Positions 1-13,700 of a DNA stretch of 64,000 bases are shown here, in pieces. Under the pieces are notes generated by a model, which had not been told where the DNA came from, did no database searches, and saw nothing but the letters and a program-made list of their open reading frames with translations. Positions within the stretch are counted from its first letter, which is position 1, and every line of letters begins with the position of its first letter. Both the position numbers and the translations under genes were made by a program. The DNA is from Stictocephala bisonia. Taxonomy: Eukaryota; Arthropoda; Insecta; Hemiptera; Membracidae. The DNA lies in NCBI GenBank assembly GCA_035578905.1, contig JAQJVL010000002.1:5369229-5433228 (forward strand), given 5' to 3'.

Positions 1-129
1 TGGTATAAAATAAACGTTTTGTTTAAAATCTGAAAGTATACGTATACTAAAATAAACAAGGAAGCAGCGAAGCCAAATGTAAGAATAATATTCTTCTTCT
101 AAAAGAATTAGAATTTATCAACAAAGATT

Positions 130-645
130 TTTTTCTCTCAGCCATACGGATCGTTTGACCACCTTATTAGTGAGCCCAACTCGTCATCCCTTGACTTGCA
201 GGAAGCTATACGCCAGTTGTAGAGATGTAGGCTAATGTCAAATAGGTGTTATGGGTGTAGATGAGTGAGTGTAGACTTTCTTACTAACTAAGGTTGACTG
301 ATCTTAGAAATGGCCCAAAAGGTAGGGCAAATAAGGAGCCTACAGCTTAGCGCTGAATCCGAACAAAGTGATATTTATGTGATTCTCGCCTATACGACAA
401 GACTGATACTAAAATCTCTCCTTAGACAACATCCAAACCTTTGCCATCTCCAAACCTGGATCCACTCGACATCTCTAGAAGTGTTGATGGAAACCATTGA
501 GTGGACGCCTTGATGTTAGAGAACAGACCTTAACTCTAACAATACCTAAAGTATTTTAAATTGCACAAAATATAACTAGGGCTTATAGCCCCAAAATTAA
601 AAAAAAAATAAATAAATAAAAAAAAAAAAAAAAAAAAAAAAAACA
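130..645 (+). repeat. dispersed repeat family A, copy 1, with poly-A tail
   Basis: This copy shares with three others (13320-13490, 37982-38420, 62110-62345) a head ending in GATGAGTG..GTGTAG, a middle of GGGCAA(A/C)TA then CCTACAGCTT and GAATCCGAAC, and a tail with GTGGACGCC. It ends in an A-rich tract at 597-643, which suggests an element copied through RNA. The 67-codon ORF at 310 is inside the repeat and is not a gene. I see no tRNA boxes, so the class is not assigned. Confidence 0.6.
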
Positions 646-2600
646 GACAGACAAATTATATTCAGTTTGCTATAATGAAACTTCTATAAGAGGTCAGAAA
701 TGCGGTACTTTATACATGGTGGAACAAAATATGGAAATGCTTTCACAACGACGTTATTTTTTCCATAGAAAGTGTAATTTTTTTTAAATAATTGTTTTCT
801 ATAAAGTATAATTTTTGATCAGAATAATTTAAATAAAACCGTTAAATAGCGGAGAAATAATACTGTTCAAATTAGTTACTTTGAAATTCAAATGACCGCT
901 ACTCTGGAAAAGATAAACCTTTCCATGTTTAGTTTGTGGCAATTAATTTCTCTTGAATGACCTTTAATTGATACCTAACTCGATCTAGACTTACGTTGAA
1001 GATTTTTGCTAAACTCCTCGTGGGCCTTCCCCACTGAAGAGATGAAATACCTTTTACGCTAATGGCGTAAAAAGTATGTTCTTTGTAATCATGATGATAT
1101 ACAAGATTTTACTTGTACAAGTGAAGTCATACGAAACTGTTGAAAGCATTTCCATATTTTCCCACCCTGTATTTATTATATTACTTACGTTGGATTATAA
1201 CGATTCAAACATGTTTATTCTCTGAGAAAAATAATTTTCCTACGAACACTTAAGATAAAAATAAAAAAAACACAAATAAGGTGTAAAGCTTTAAAATTGT
1301 TTTTAAAAAAATGTTCAACTGAATTACATAGATTAATTAATATTCATTTGTATAAGTATCACTGTTTGCTCTTTTACTGCGAAGGGACTCTAAAATTGTA
1401 TAATCACACTATTATTTAACAAAAGACAACAGTTATTACTGAAAAAATGTATCACTTAGTAACAAAAGAAATTTATTTGTTAGGTTTTCTTGATATAAAT
1501 ACACCTTGATTGTTTATGATAAAACTTTAAAACGTTTTTCACCAATAACTTTCGGATACCAGTAAATTATTTTAAATTAATTTTTAGTTTGAACTAAATT
1601 CAGTGGTATCCCAAAAATGCCAGTAACTAAATATACATGATGACTCTAGCCAAATCGTCTGGTGGAAGACGTTTTCTGATAACGCAAAACAAATGCAGTA
1701 ATTTAACAGCTGTATTTCACCAAACTTATCTCCGACGTCGACCGAATGTGGTGTGAAAAGACTTCTTATCTCTCACTTCCCTCTTAGTTCCTGAGCATTT
1801 TGCTTTGAAACATTTGCAACCAGATGTGCAGTATTACATACATATTGTACAACTTACCTGAGAAAAAATATATTTTACGTAATTTATTTTAGGTTTAACT
1901 TTCTTAAGTTCTAATTTTTTGAATGTACTTGGAGAGCCACTGCAAGAAAAATAAACAATAAAGTAATGTAATAAAGGGGTCCCGGTGTTGGAATTATTTA
2001 AAACAGATCTGCTACGGGTTAACTTGAGGTTATAATAAAGGGATGAATAACATGTTGTCAAATGCTACAGTAAACATTCCGCTAGCGCTTAATCCAGTAA
2101 CTGCCCTCAGGGATGACGTCAACATTTTTTTTCAAAGATCTAAAACAGCATACACACATCTGTTGCAAACTCAGGACGTTATTGTACTGATAGTTACAGA
2201 CTTGAATGGACGTAGATTCGTTCATCGTACAGTCATGCGTCACATGTAGTATATAAAATGATGAAGGCGTATTTATGTTTATTACGACAACTAACATATG
2301 TGACCTAATGAATTTATGTAGTACATATTTAAAATTAAACACAAACTAATATTTTATAGTTTTGTATATTTTATATACGTAGAAAACATTTTATTTCGAA
2401 GTAAAATAAAGCACTTTAAGTGTATTTCAATTGTAATCCCTTGTTGTATGTTTATGTGGAACTGAAATGTTCACCTAATGTTCCTTGATAAACACAGTAA
2501 GTTGTTTTTAAGTAATATTTTAAGTAATATTTTAAGTAATATTCGATTCTCAGACCGACAGTTTGGTTTAAGGAATAATAGAAGTACACACGAAGTATAT
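646..2600. other. no gene seen
   Basis: AT-rich sequence without a convincing ORF or known element. A perfect CRE-type palindrome TGACGTCA lies at 2114-2121 but has no gene near it. A small tandem repeat of AAGTAATATTTT units lies near 2510-2545. Confidence 0.5.
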
Positions 2601-2624
2601 TAAACATCCATTTTTTATATACTC

Positions 2625-2892
2625 GCCCACCCCTACACGTACAGTGGTATTGCTCACCCGCCCTCGCCTACATGTACAGTGGTATTGACCCATCCGCCCA
2701 CCCCTACACGTACAGTGCCATTGACCCACCAGCCCACTCCTACACGTGTACCCACACATACACTCCTGTACGTGTATGTGTGGGTAGGTGGGTCAATACC
2801 ACTGTACGTATACGGGTGGGTCAATACCACTGTACATGTATGGGTGGGTGGGTGGGTCAATACCACTGTACGTGTATGGGTGGACGGGTACT
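2625..2892. repeat. 36-bp minisatellite M, two arrays in inverted orientation
   Basis: Units read TACACGTACAGTGGTATTGA then CCCACCCGCCCACC. They run in one direction to about 2755 and then in the reverse complement from about 2770, so the locus is a head-to-head pair. Because the unit is close to 36 bp (12 codons), false ORFs run through it on both strands. The same unit occurs at 4965-5125, 13515-13700, 23630-23851, 27208-27285 and 54825-55245. Confidence 0.9.
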
Positions 2893-3700
2893 AACATGAC
2901 GTGTTCTTTAACATAGTAGACTTTGGAGTTTTTTCACGAGCCGATATAGGAATAAAAAAGTTCAGGGGAAAAATAAGTAGTCAAGTTGTACAAGGTTGAT
3001 TTTCACAAATTAATTAAATAACAATCAGTGATTAGTTAAACAATGTATCAATTTAAAATAGCATTGCTATCTGTAAAAAAACGCCTTATATAGAAAATAT
3101 TTAAAAACTACATCATTATCATGCGCCTTAATAGCACGGTGTGCCCGCTACAATATGGCCTGTAGAACACCTGCGAACCAGCGTTAGGCAATGGGTCGCG
3201 TTCATTCAAGTCTGTAACTTTCAATAGGTGACTTTTTTATTAGTCTCTGCTTTGTGCCTTACAGCACTTACATACATATAAGCTTAGTAAATATATTATC
3301 AATATACATAAACAAAAATTATAAGCAACAATTTAAAACGCAGTAATGATGTTTATTATACATTTCCCATTAAACGAACACATTTACCTCTCTTTATTTT
3401 CAAAGCCAAATGCTCCATCCTTTACAAATTGTATAGTGCTGAATTGTATTTAATTTTTTACTCTGACTGATTAATACAATGTTGAACTTGAATATGGCCG
3501 CAATAATTCACATATAATATTTTTATGGCCTGATATATAGTGACATTAAAAATTTAATTGTATGTGAACATAAACCAATTAAAAATGTTACGTCATAAAA
3601 AAAATTACGCTAATCATGGAATGAAAATATAACAAATATAAATTAATAAAATTAGAACTTATATTTTAAGGAGTAGTTGGAAAGTATGTGCACACAAAAA

Positions 3701-4575
3701 ATTACATCGCCGTCACTGACCTTTGGTTAACATGCAGATTGAGAAGGGGTGGTGGCCACTTTGATGTTACCAAACATTTACATACTTTGCTAGACAACCC
3801 CCTGAACGCACTAACTATCCACTAATAAATAAGAGTAGAAAGGTAAGAGTGATTACATCGCCGTCACTGACCTTTAGTTAACATGCAGATTGAGAAGGGG
3901 TGGCGGCCACTTTGATGTTACCAAATATTTACATACTTTGCTAGACAACCCCCCGAACGCACAAACTATCCACTAATAAATAAGAGTAGAAAGGTAAGAG
4001 TGATTACATCGCCGTCACTGACCTTTAGTTAACATGCAGATTGAGAAGGGGTGGCGGCCACTTTGATGTTACCAAACATTTACATACTTTGCTAGACAAC
4101 CCCCTGAACGCACAAACTATCCACTAATAAATAAGAGTAGAAAGGTAAGAGTTATCACATCGCCGTCACTGACCTTTAGTTAACATGCAGATTGAGAAGG
4201 GGTGGTGGCCACTTTGACGTCACCAAACATTTACATACTTTGCTAGATCACCCCAAGAACGCAGGAATTATCCACTAATAAGTAAGAGTAGAAAGGTAAG
4301 AGTGATTACATCTCCGTCACTGACTTTTGGTTAACATGCAGATTGAGAAGGGGTGGTGGCCACTTCGACGTCACCAAACATTTACATATTTTGCTAGACA
4401 ACCCCCCAAATGCAGGAACTATCCACTAATAAGTGAGAGTAGAAAGGTAGGAGTGATTACATCGCCGTCACTGACCTTTGGTTAACATGCAGATTGAGAA
4501 GAGGTGGTGGCTACTTTGACTACCCCAAATATTTACATACATTGCCAGACTACCCCCAGAACATAGGAACTTTGC
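3701..4575. repeat. 151-bp satellite, six monomers
   Basis: The landmark ATTACATCGCCGTCACTGAC occurs (with small changes) at 3701, 3852, 4003, 4154, 4305 and 4456, exactly 151 bases apart each time. Monomers differ by scattered substitutions; the first three are the most alike and the last two more diverged. The last copy decays near 4575. The monomer length is close to nucleosome size, as is common for insect satellites. Confidence 0.95.
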
Positions 4576-4964
4576 ATTACTCTACTACATTCAGTAATGT
4601 CTAATATACTTGAAAATGTGACAACTACGATATTTGTATGCTGAGCAATTTGTTTTATAGGTTAGGTTTACTTAAAACACAAACTGTTATAAATAAATAA
4701 GTTCTCAACATTTATTTGTGTCCATTACTACAAAATTTATATTTGTGAAATGTTATTACTAAACAAATCCACATTTCAAATTATTGTTATTAAAGTTAAG
4801 ATTTAATTAGAAATAAATCTTATCCTCTAGGTGTGTTTATTGGTAATTGAACTTCATTCTAATTAATTGATTAATAAAATAAAAATAGCTGATTTAAGGT
4901 CATTTGTTATAATTCATTCAATATACAGCTGTCAGAATTCTCGAGCATTTTTAGCAGCTTTAAA

Positions 4965-5125
4965 AAAGCTGTACGTGTATGGGCGGGTGGGTGGGTCACT
5001 TCCATTGAACATGTATGTAGGGGTTGGGTGGGTCACTACCACTGCACGTGTATGGGTGGGTGGGTTGGTCACTACCGCTAAACGTGTATTGGGGTGGGAG
5101 GGTCATTACCATCATCATGGGTGTA
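4965..5125. repeat. minisatellite M, minus orientation
   Basis: About four degenerate units in the orientation GTGTATGGGTGGGTGGGT then CACTACCACT. The 93-codon ORF starting at 4867 is a translation of this repeat and is not a gene. Confidence 0.8.
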
Positions 5126-5419
5126 ATTGTCTCGTCGACAATATATAATTTTATTATATTGTTATAAAATATATAATAAATTGTGAATACTTAATAAATG
5201 GATATTTCACGTGCATTTGGTTTATTTTAATTTTCCAATCTTTTTTCTCGTGAACAGAAGTTATAGTGTTAAGTTGAACTGTTTACCATTTCATAGTAAT
5301 AATACTGTAAATTAAGATTGATAGCTTAAATTTATACTAACCAATTTGCTTATACTGTATAATTTGTTCACAACTGTTTATTTTTATTTAATAGCAGTTC
5401 ATAAAGTAGGAAATGACAA

Positions 5420-6915
5420 AATTATATTCAGGGTGCCCATAAAAAATGGCAAAAACTCTTTGCTGTTCTTCCTGTCATTACTGCTATATTCAATAAGTCA
5501 TTGGCCACAACTACTTTTCCTAGCTTATGGAAACATGCCCTTGTTCTCCCATTAAACAAAGTACCTGTACCATCAGAAGCCAAACATTACAGGCCTATTA
5601 GCATTTTGCCCACCATTTCTAAATGCCTGGAAAAGATCGTCCATTTACAAATAAACACATTTCTGAATAATAATAATATTCTTAATACATATCAATCAGG
5701 GTTTCGTTCCAGCCATAGTACAGAAACAGCTCCTCTCTGTGTCACAGATGACATTCGAAGAGCCATGGATCTTAGAAAATGTACAGTCTAACTTTGTTTG
5801 ATTTTTCTAAGGCATTTGACTGCGTGGATTACTCCCTTCTTCTGGTTAAACTCCAGAATTTAGGCTTTTCAGATAGCAGCATATGTTGGATTAGATCTTA
5901 CTTAGCTGATCGTCAGCAGTGTGTGCGTGTGGGCGACAGAACTTCAATTTTCAAATCTGTTTCGTCTGGTGTTCCTCAAGGCTCAATTTTAGGTCCACTG
6001 CTATTTTCCCTATATATCAACGATATTAGCTCAGTCTTATCCTTCATGAAACATCACATGTATGCTGACGATTTGCAAATCTATGCTCACTCCTGTATTA
6101 GTACCTTAAACGAAACAATAACTTGTATTAACCTAGATATTGAAAATTTAGTCAAATGGACCAAAACTCATGCCCTTTAACTTAATGAGGATAAAACACA
6201 GCCCATTATTATTTGTTCTTCTCGCCTTCACACCAAATTCAGTATAAACAACATCAAACAAATTCTAGTCAATGGCAACCCTCTACCTTTCTGTACCTCA
6301 GTTAAAAATTTAGGTGTTATTTTTAACCAGAATATGACTTGGGAAGAAGAAGTGCTTAGTGTTTGTAAAAAGGCTTTTGGTTCTACCCATTCCCTCAAAC
6401 AACTTCAATACTTTCTCCCAGTAAAAATAAAGCTTCGTGTTGTAAAAGCACTTATCTTTCCACATTTCATCTATTACAACTCTGTGTACAATGACATGAC
6501 TGTGGCTTTGGCTAATAAACTTCAGGTTTGTCAAAATTATTGTATTAGATTTATTTTTAATTTAAAATATGATGATCATATCTCTCAATACTATATTCAA
6601 AATTCCATTCTTAAATTGGCCGACCTTAGATTATTAAAAATATTGAGTATTTTGTTTTTAGTACTTAATGATGGGAATCCGAAATACCTCTCTCAAAACG
6701 TTCAATATAACTCAAAAATTGGTGCAAAGGAGACACGCTCAGCCTCGTCCATATTACGTATTCCTCTTCATAGAACATCTTTCTACACAAATTCATTTTC
6801 AGTAACTGCCTGCAGAGAATGGAATAAACTTTCTCCATATTTAAAGAGATATGACAGTCGGGCTCGGTTCACAGCATCATTGAAAGCCTTTCTTTTTGAA
6901 CGGATGAGTCTGTGA
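5420..6915 (+). pseudogene. reverse transcriptase of LINE-1, broken
   Basis: Motifs in order: YRPISILPTISKCLEKIV (5589 on), GFRSSHSTETA, FDFSKAFDCVD (5793 on), SGVPQGSILGPLLFSLYIND (about 5967), the catalytic YADD (about 6061), LGVIFNQNMTWEEEV and a thumb/C-terminal part to 6915. A one-base frameshift lies at about 5790 between RKCTV and TLFDFSKAF, and an in-frame TAA at 6178-6180 replaces a codon that is likely CAA. The 3' part from 6181 stays in the same frame as the middle part. It cannot encode an active protein. Confidence 0.9.
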
Positions 6916-7185
6916 TGGTAGCTGGGGATGGGGTCTGGGATTACGGTCGAACGAGTGTATGAGTGAGAGAATGGTAAAGTTGATAATATGTTAGTAGTTC
7001 ATTTAGTTTATATCATTTGCTTCTTTGTAATGTTATTATTATTATTATTATTTTTAGTTTAGTTCTGTATTTCATGTTTTAGGCTTTGTTATATTTACTA
7101 TTTTAACATAAAAGGGTTAACTGTAAGAGAGGACTTATTAGTCCTAAGTTCGCCAATTGTATAAAACACTTTTGTACAATAAAGC

Positions 7186-7231
<46 letters not shown>
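5420..7231 (+). mobile_element. non-LTR retrotransposon LINE-1, 5'-truncated, with (ATT)n tail
   Basis: The copy starts inside the N-terminal part of the reverse transcriptase domain and keeps the rest of the ORF to a stop near 6915, a 3' UTR, the signal AATAAAGCC and a (TTA/ATT)n tail at 7187-7231. The endonuclease domain is missing. The RT style (HYRPISILP, DFSKAFDCVD, GVPQGSILGPLLF, YADDLQIY) fits the CR1/L2/Jockey-type clades; I cannot name the clade. Confidence 0.9.
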
Positions 7232-7233
<2 letters not shown>

Positions 7234-10200
7234 AAAATCTTCAAGACTTCGGAATATGATTACTTACATGAAAACTAGGAAAAATGTTGCTGTAAACATA
7301 TCTTCTAGAACGCTTAGTTTTCCATCTGTCTGTCTAAATGTGTTTTTTACGTAATATATCATATCTTAATAACCCCTAAGGTATCATCTTTAAAGCTGGT
7401 GACTGTATGAAGAATAATACGCCCTAATTCAGTATAAAATATAAAGTTTTTACTTTGTGCTATTTCCAAATGGCAGCCAGTTAATTTTCAAAACTTAATA
7501 TCTAAAAAAATATAAATTTTACAAAAAACTATGAGATACTCAACAAATAAAAATTTTTATTTCCAAAAAGGTGATAGAAATCTTTTTAGAGTTGAATAAT
7601 TAATAACGGATCAGTTGTAGTTTTTGTAATACAGTACATTCTAATGTTGTGGTAGTTTTAGAAAATGTTTGCCGGTTTCAAAATTAAATTTCACTGATTG
7701 GCCCAGTTGCATTGTAATTACAGCCCTAATCAGCTATTTTTACATCAGTTACAAAACAAATAATAATAAATATGTTCTAGTTAGTTACCGTGATAACTGT
7801 GATACAAATATTTAGCTGAATCAGCTGTTATAGCACCAGTTACATGTTAAAATAACTAAGATCAGCTGTTAGAGCATCAATCAATGTTGACATGCCTTTT
7901 TTCTATGCTATGTTCTGTTTAATTTGTTTGTTTGATAAATTAATATATGTATTGTTTATTTTGATATCGTATTTAACATTTTTATTATGTTTGTTAATTG
8001 TCAAAACTTAATTTTGAATACAAACGTTACTTTTTATTCAAGAGAATTAATCACGCATTGGCTAAATCAACGTGATATAAGCTGTGGGGAGGAAATATCA
8101 ATAATTTATTAACGAGAGGTTGGTAGGCCTGACTACGCTCCACTTGAGTTGATATAACTATCCACTCGAGGGTTATACAAACAGATCAGCTTTGTATTTG
8201 TCTCAACTTAGCCCCTTCCTCCCCTCGCTCACTATGTAGATAGATACACACTTACAATGGATGTTGCGTTTACAATGTGGTTAAGCCGGAAATGGGTCGA
8301 GTTTGGATACACAGTGTTCAGTTGGTGATTGTTTCCTGTTTCTGCTGACTATTATTGAAAGTTTGTACGTTTGTGTTGATATATCAGATTAGTTGAAGTT
8401 GTCGAGCAATCAAATGTTTTCGAGATTGCTGATTTTTGAGGGAAGGGGTGGAAAAAATGTCAAATGACGGAAATAAATTTACATTGCTCATGACAGCTTA
8501 TTTATGGAGGACAAAAATGTTTTCACGTAGCATCTTCATTATGTAAGTTTTAATATTTATTTAATTTCTTTTCATAAATATAAAGTTTAATGTTATTGAC
8601 CTTAATTGTCAACAATTTTCCTATTCCTTTTTTCAAGGTGAACACTATTTTTTTAGAATTTTTTAAAATAATATTGCCATTTTCTTACGAAAAGCCACTT
8701 CTTTATATAATTTTAAATATATATTTGTTATGAAGAACACATTCAATTCATGAAAAATAAGACAACCATATTCTATAAAAAGACATTAAATACTAAAATG
8801 TTATTCCAATTTAAAGGTTGTGTTTTAATCAAATTCAGGTGGAAAATAAATTACACAATTTCATCGAAGAAATATTTATCACGATAAGTGTTTAACTATT
8901 ATCTATAACAGTGTCTTTCGGCAATAAAAACGTTCATTATTTATTACCAGGAGAGGAACCGCTGGTCTTAATGTAATTTGTTCTACACGAAAGGCTGTTC
9001 TCTTTCCTAAAAGAAATAAAAATTAGAACATCCAAAATGTATCTTTTTCAAGCAAGTAAAATATAAAAAATACCTCACTTGATAGATAAAATAAAATAAA
9101 TACTCACGCTTAAGTACCAGCCGGATGTATTTTAGAACCTCTCTTATTTGTATTTCTTTAGATAAATTGACTTTTCAACCCGGAAAAGGAAAAGATTTTT
9201 CAATATGGTGACGTTAAGGTGAGACCAATATTAAAAAAAAAGGTCTTAAGGTGTTTCAGTCCCTTATATCGATGTTCCTTACAGTAGTTTTATCTAAATG
9301 TATGTTCAAATTTGAAAAAAAATCTAGTTTCTGCCTTCAAACATTGTTCAAGGATCAGCAGGCACAAATAGGCAATAGCATAAGGTCGCAAACACTGAAT
9401 TTCTATACGTCAAAACTGACAACAATGTTTTTAAATGTCGGAAATAATATCGGTTTTATAAAAGAATAAGTTGTGATCTATAATTGTACAGCATTATATT
9501 TTTATTTCATAATACATAAAGAAAAACTTATTACTTTATGAAAAAAAAGTAGTTTGATTTAAAAAAAGTTACTTTCCAATTTGTGTGCATATATGAGCGT
9601 CACTGGAATCCCACCGGTGTGAGAATTCATAACCACATTAAAATGCCCTCCATATCTTCACGTTAACCAAAAACGGAATGCAGTCGACCTTCCCATTGTC
9701 TTTTACTTTTTTAGTGATCTTAGTCGACAGTCGATGGCGTTTCTGAAGTGGTGGTGAGCTTTTAGGTGAGTTGTTCGTGGTGTGTTACAGTTTATGAAGA
9801 ACAGAGATTTCACTCGTGGTAAGTTGTATATTTATGTTAATAAAAAACAAAAGTAAAGATTTAAGAGTTCAGTAAATGATTCCAACAACATTGATCTTAA
9901 ATACCAATTTACAAATAAATTTACTGATCGAACAACTACAGAAGAAGAAAAATTCAAAACTGTGTTAACATATTTTTTTATTTTGTAACTACAAACTCAA
10001 CAAGGCTTGTAAGTGTGAATGTAATCCTCAATTTTTAACTAACAAAACCAAGTTAAAAAAGTGTTTGTTTAGTAAAAAACACATATTATAAAGAAGTAAT
10101 ACAATTGCCTACTAACTTATATTAAAATTGTGTTTTTTTTTTTTTTTTTATTTCATTTTGGTAGCTGGCGTTGAGAGCTTTTTATGAACATAATGATGCT

Positions 10201-10285
10201 AAAATTTAGATTCTGTTCACCAAAAAACTTACTCGAACTTACAAATTTCCAGTCATGCTTCCAATTACTTTCATTCGATATCAAT
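7232..10285. other. no gene seen
   Basis: AT-rich sequence. The short ORF at 9251 shows no family signature. The stretch 8110-8340 is less AT-rich than the rest, but no splice-joined coding frame was found in it. Confidence 0.5.
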
Positions 10286-10289
10286 CCAC

Positions 10290-10465
10290 CCTAGAACACC
10301 GGTGGCTCAGAAGCTGAGACATCGAACTGCGGAGGTCATTGTCCATGTTCGAATCCCCGACTGAGCTAAATATCGGTATGTGACTAGAATAGAGTTTTAC
10401 GCGCAGGTTTTGCACGCTCTCGTGAACTGAGGGGTGAAATTTTACTTTAAAATAATAATATATAA
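10290..10465 (+). mobile_element. tRNA-derived SINE
   Basis: A pol III A box (TGGCTCAGAAGC at 10303) and a B box (GTTCGAATCC at 10347) lie 44 bases apart, normal tRNA spacing. The rest does not fold as a mature tRNA and runs into unrelated sequence and an A/T-rich end near 10450, so it is a SINE head and not a tRNA gene. Confidence 0.65.
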
Positions 10466-10869
10466 ACCTAAATCAGTCAGCAAACCATAAGAAATTGTAG
10501 AATCCTTGACTTTATATCATTTAGTGGACGTTAGTTTTGATAATAGTGTTCAGTAACTTGTACCCCGGTAACAATCGTACTGTACACTGTAAATATTGAA
10601 AAAGTTCTCCACTTGTAGTTAAAATTACTTTTTATCATATTTTGTCATTCATGTTTTAGTTTCATAACGATAATGAGTTGTAATCTAGTTTCCAATAGTA
10701 TTATTTTTGACATTGTCCGTAACAAAACCTTTTTAAAATTAACCTGTAGTTTAAGATTTTGTTTTTGTATCTTTGAACGATAGGTGAGAAAAATACTTGT
10801 ATGATTTATTTTGTATTGAATTATTTCACGTAAAATAATTCTTGTTGTTTTTGTTTTTTGTTGATTCTA

Positions 10870-11198
10870 AAGATTTTATTGGGTTATTTTGCTGTATATA
10901 TATAAGAGTCTACTGTTGTATTTATCCCACTGTTTGATATGTTATTTATTTAAAATTTTTATAATTATTGTTATCTAATTTATTGTTTTTGATTTAAGGA
11001 AATTCCCCAAAAAAATTTTACCATAATATATATGTATAAATATATGTTTCACATATAATTGTAACAGTCATAATTGTAAAGAAAATATTATAGTTTTTCT
11101 CTCAATTAGCCTTGAGCTAGCCAGACAAATATAGACTGCGCGTATAAATTGTATTTTTTCGCAAGGAATAAATATATTTGAATTGAATTGAATTGAAC
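10870..11198 (+). mobile_element. LINE 3' UTR fragment with (TTGAA)n tail
   Basis: A non-coding stretch ends with GGAATAAATATATTTGAA and then TTGAA repeats at 11178-11197. Short tandem tails after an AATAAA-like signal are typical of several insect non-LTR families. No coding part is left, so the left border is a guess. Confidence 0.5.
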
Positions 11199-13319
11199 AG
11201 ATTTAAAACCACAAACAGTATCCACAGTGTTTACAACTCAATGACATTTTTTTCACTCTAGCCTGAGATTACCTAACTAATTGTACCAAAATTCTGTTTA
11301 AGTGAGGATGATTTTCTATAACCTAAAACACTTTAAACCAAACAGAAATGAGGATGTTTTGTAACTTTTTTCTGCCTCACAACTTAAAGCCAGATAAAAA
11401 AGCTTTTTTTTACTGTCAGCTGTTCAAAAAATTTAAATGTATTTGGGAAACTTTGAAGTGTTGTCCATTTTGGTTTTAAAATTTTACATTACTATGCAGT
11501 CTCTCAATGGTTATAGACATAAAACTTATTATTATTATTATTTTCCGAAGAAATCATGTGTATTCTTCGAAAAATAATAAGAACATACATTATATTAACA
11601 TACATACATAAGACGATAACAACATAAATAAGACAGAGTATTTATGTTCAAGAGAGTAAGAACATACACAAGAGCAGATAATAAGCTCTTATCTGAGTCC
11701 ATTCATACTTGTTCACAAGTTATACTTTATCGGCCACAGTCGTGCATGCATACGTCACACGTAAACAGATCTGCACTGCTTACTTGTCCATGACCCACGA
11801 TGGAGGGTCATTCATTCCTGCTAAAAAGTCATGGTCCCTCCGACTCTCGCATAATATTATTCATGATAGGTTCTAATAGTGTACTAAAATTTTACATTTT
11901 AAGAATTACATCATCAATTACGAAGCTGACAGATTAATAAAAATCGTATTAACAAAAGTCTTAAAATAAAAAACATAAAAATTATAATTATTAATATAAA
12001 TAAAATCAAATACATAAGTTAAAAATAAACGTATGTTTTACCATACGAAATATTTTCAATTGTAAAAAGAGCCCCACGCTTCGTTTTAATAAAGTGGCAT
12101 GTGGGAATATTCTCACGCTATTTTCTAATAACGCAGGAATTAGGGAATATTACGCCCCTACAGGCCTACTATTTTCTGTAAAATATAGAAAAAGTTCATC
12201 TGATTGTATTGCTTTTATATTTATAGCAAACCCAGGTTACATTTTTAAATCACTTCCTCAAAAACAAACTAATAGGCAAAGCCACATTATGTATGCTGTT
12301 TTATTTTTCTGTTTCGCTGAAGTATTGTTTCTGATGTACAGATAAAATTGAATGTTATACATAATAATCTTTCTTTCGTACTTGTTTACAAATTACATCA
12401 CAGGTCTTGCCATCGAATATTTCCAGTCATATCAATTAAATCTATTACAATTTTTCGAAAATTTTTTTTATTAAGTAAGTGTTAATGCAAAATATAATTA
12501 GTTTATGAATACCGCACGGACGATAGTGCTATAAAATGTTATTATTATTTTTAATGCTATGATAAACAAACATATCCAGAATAAGAAAATCTGTGGTAAG
12601 GTGAACTATATTTATACAAAGAATCACTTGCTATTCACAATTCGTGAGAAATCGATTCTGCGCTCGAGGCTGGAGATCTGACAACATCCGGAAATGTGTC
12701 AACCCGTAGCGCGTACGTAACACTTCCGGTCCAAAATTATGTAATGATAAAATATATTCAAATAAGATAAGTTTTTTATGTACATTTCTACAATCATAGA
12801 CCTTTCATCAGGTTACATCGAATAACTTAGAGTAAAAATAGCATATCCACTCGTTTCGTAGATACGTATCGAGAATCCACAACGAATCCTATCTCTATGT
12901 CTGTCTATCTAGCCCAAATTCGTGAGTCAAAGATTCTCAGTTCGATCCCAATAAGAATCAGAACAAATTCTGAACGGGGTAATAATCACCCTACATTTGT
13001 CTTTGGGATATTAATTAAAGACACTTTCAAAGTAATTGTCATCCTTTTTTTTGAAACAAAGACATTTGCTCATTTAGATTCATCACACTCAATCAAATAC
13101 ATATTTGTCCATTTCTTAACGATCGTTGACTTCAAAAGTAAAATCAAAAATAAATAAATAGAAGGAAATTCCGAATGTTATGTATTTTTAAAAATATAGA
13201 CTTGAAGCTTTAATTGTTTAAGCTTCAATTAAAACTGGGCAGACATTAACTCGGCAACTCTACGTAGCAAACAGTTCCAGCAAGGGTCAGTTAATCCCAA
13301 TCATGAACTCGGCAACATT
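11199..13319. other. no gene seen; possible SINE scrap near 12911
   Basis: AT-rich. The bases from about 12911 (TAGCCCAAATTCG) to the B-box-like AGTTCGATCCC at about 12939 resemble a decayed tRNA-like pol III promoter, but the A box is poor. ORFs at 12094 and 12897 show no family signature. Confidence 0.35.
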
Positions 13320-13490
13320 ATCTGTAGGTAGAGGTTCGGATTCCACGTAAAGCTGTAGGTCCCGTAGTTGCCCTGGCTATTGGGCTATTAATAAATGGTC
13401 CTTTCCAAGGAACAGTTGAACTCAGTTAGTAACCAGACTTCAGAGATCATCCACACTCATCATTCACTCATATAATTATTTATATTTGCT
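13320..13490 (-). repeat. dispersed repeat family A, copy 2
   Basis: The reverse complement carries GTTGAACTGTTCC, AATAGCCCAATAGCCAGGGC, GGGACCTACAGCTTTACGTG and GAATCCGAACC, the same core as the copy in bchs intron 4. It lacks a clear poly-A tail. Confidence 0.75.
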
Positions 13491-13514
13491 TTAAAATACC
13501 CAAAAATGTTGTGT

Positions 13515-13700
13515 TGTGTACAGTGGTATTGACCAGCCCGCCCACCCACAGACAGTGTTATTGACCCACCCGCATCACAGTGGTATCAATTCATTGATGG
13601 TATTTACCCACCCGCCCACTCATACAGCATAATGGTATTTATCCTCCTGCCCACACATACTTAAAGTGGTATTGATCCACCCACATTCCCATACATATAC
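13515..13700. repeat. minisatellite M, plus orientation, degenerate
   Basis: Four to five decayed units containing CAGTGGTATTGACC and CCACCCGCCCAC. It starts only about 25 bases after the family A copy. Confidence 0.75.

Noticed and set aside
310..513. 67-codon ORF starting MAQKVGQIRS
   Set aside because: Lies inside dispersed repeat A, and the frame is not kept in the other copies.
2568..2899. Cluster of overlapping ORFs on both strands with Thr/His/Pro or Gly/Val/Trp repeats
   Set aside because: All are frames of the inverted minisatellite arrays.
3701..4575. Possible CRISPR array because of regular repeats
   Set aside because: Repeats are contiguous 151-bp monomers without unique spacers, in an animal genome; this is a satellite.
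10290..10370. True tRNA gene
   Set aside because: A and B boxes are present, but the flanks do not make acceptor or anticodon stems and the similarity continues as a SINE body.
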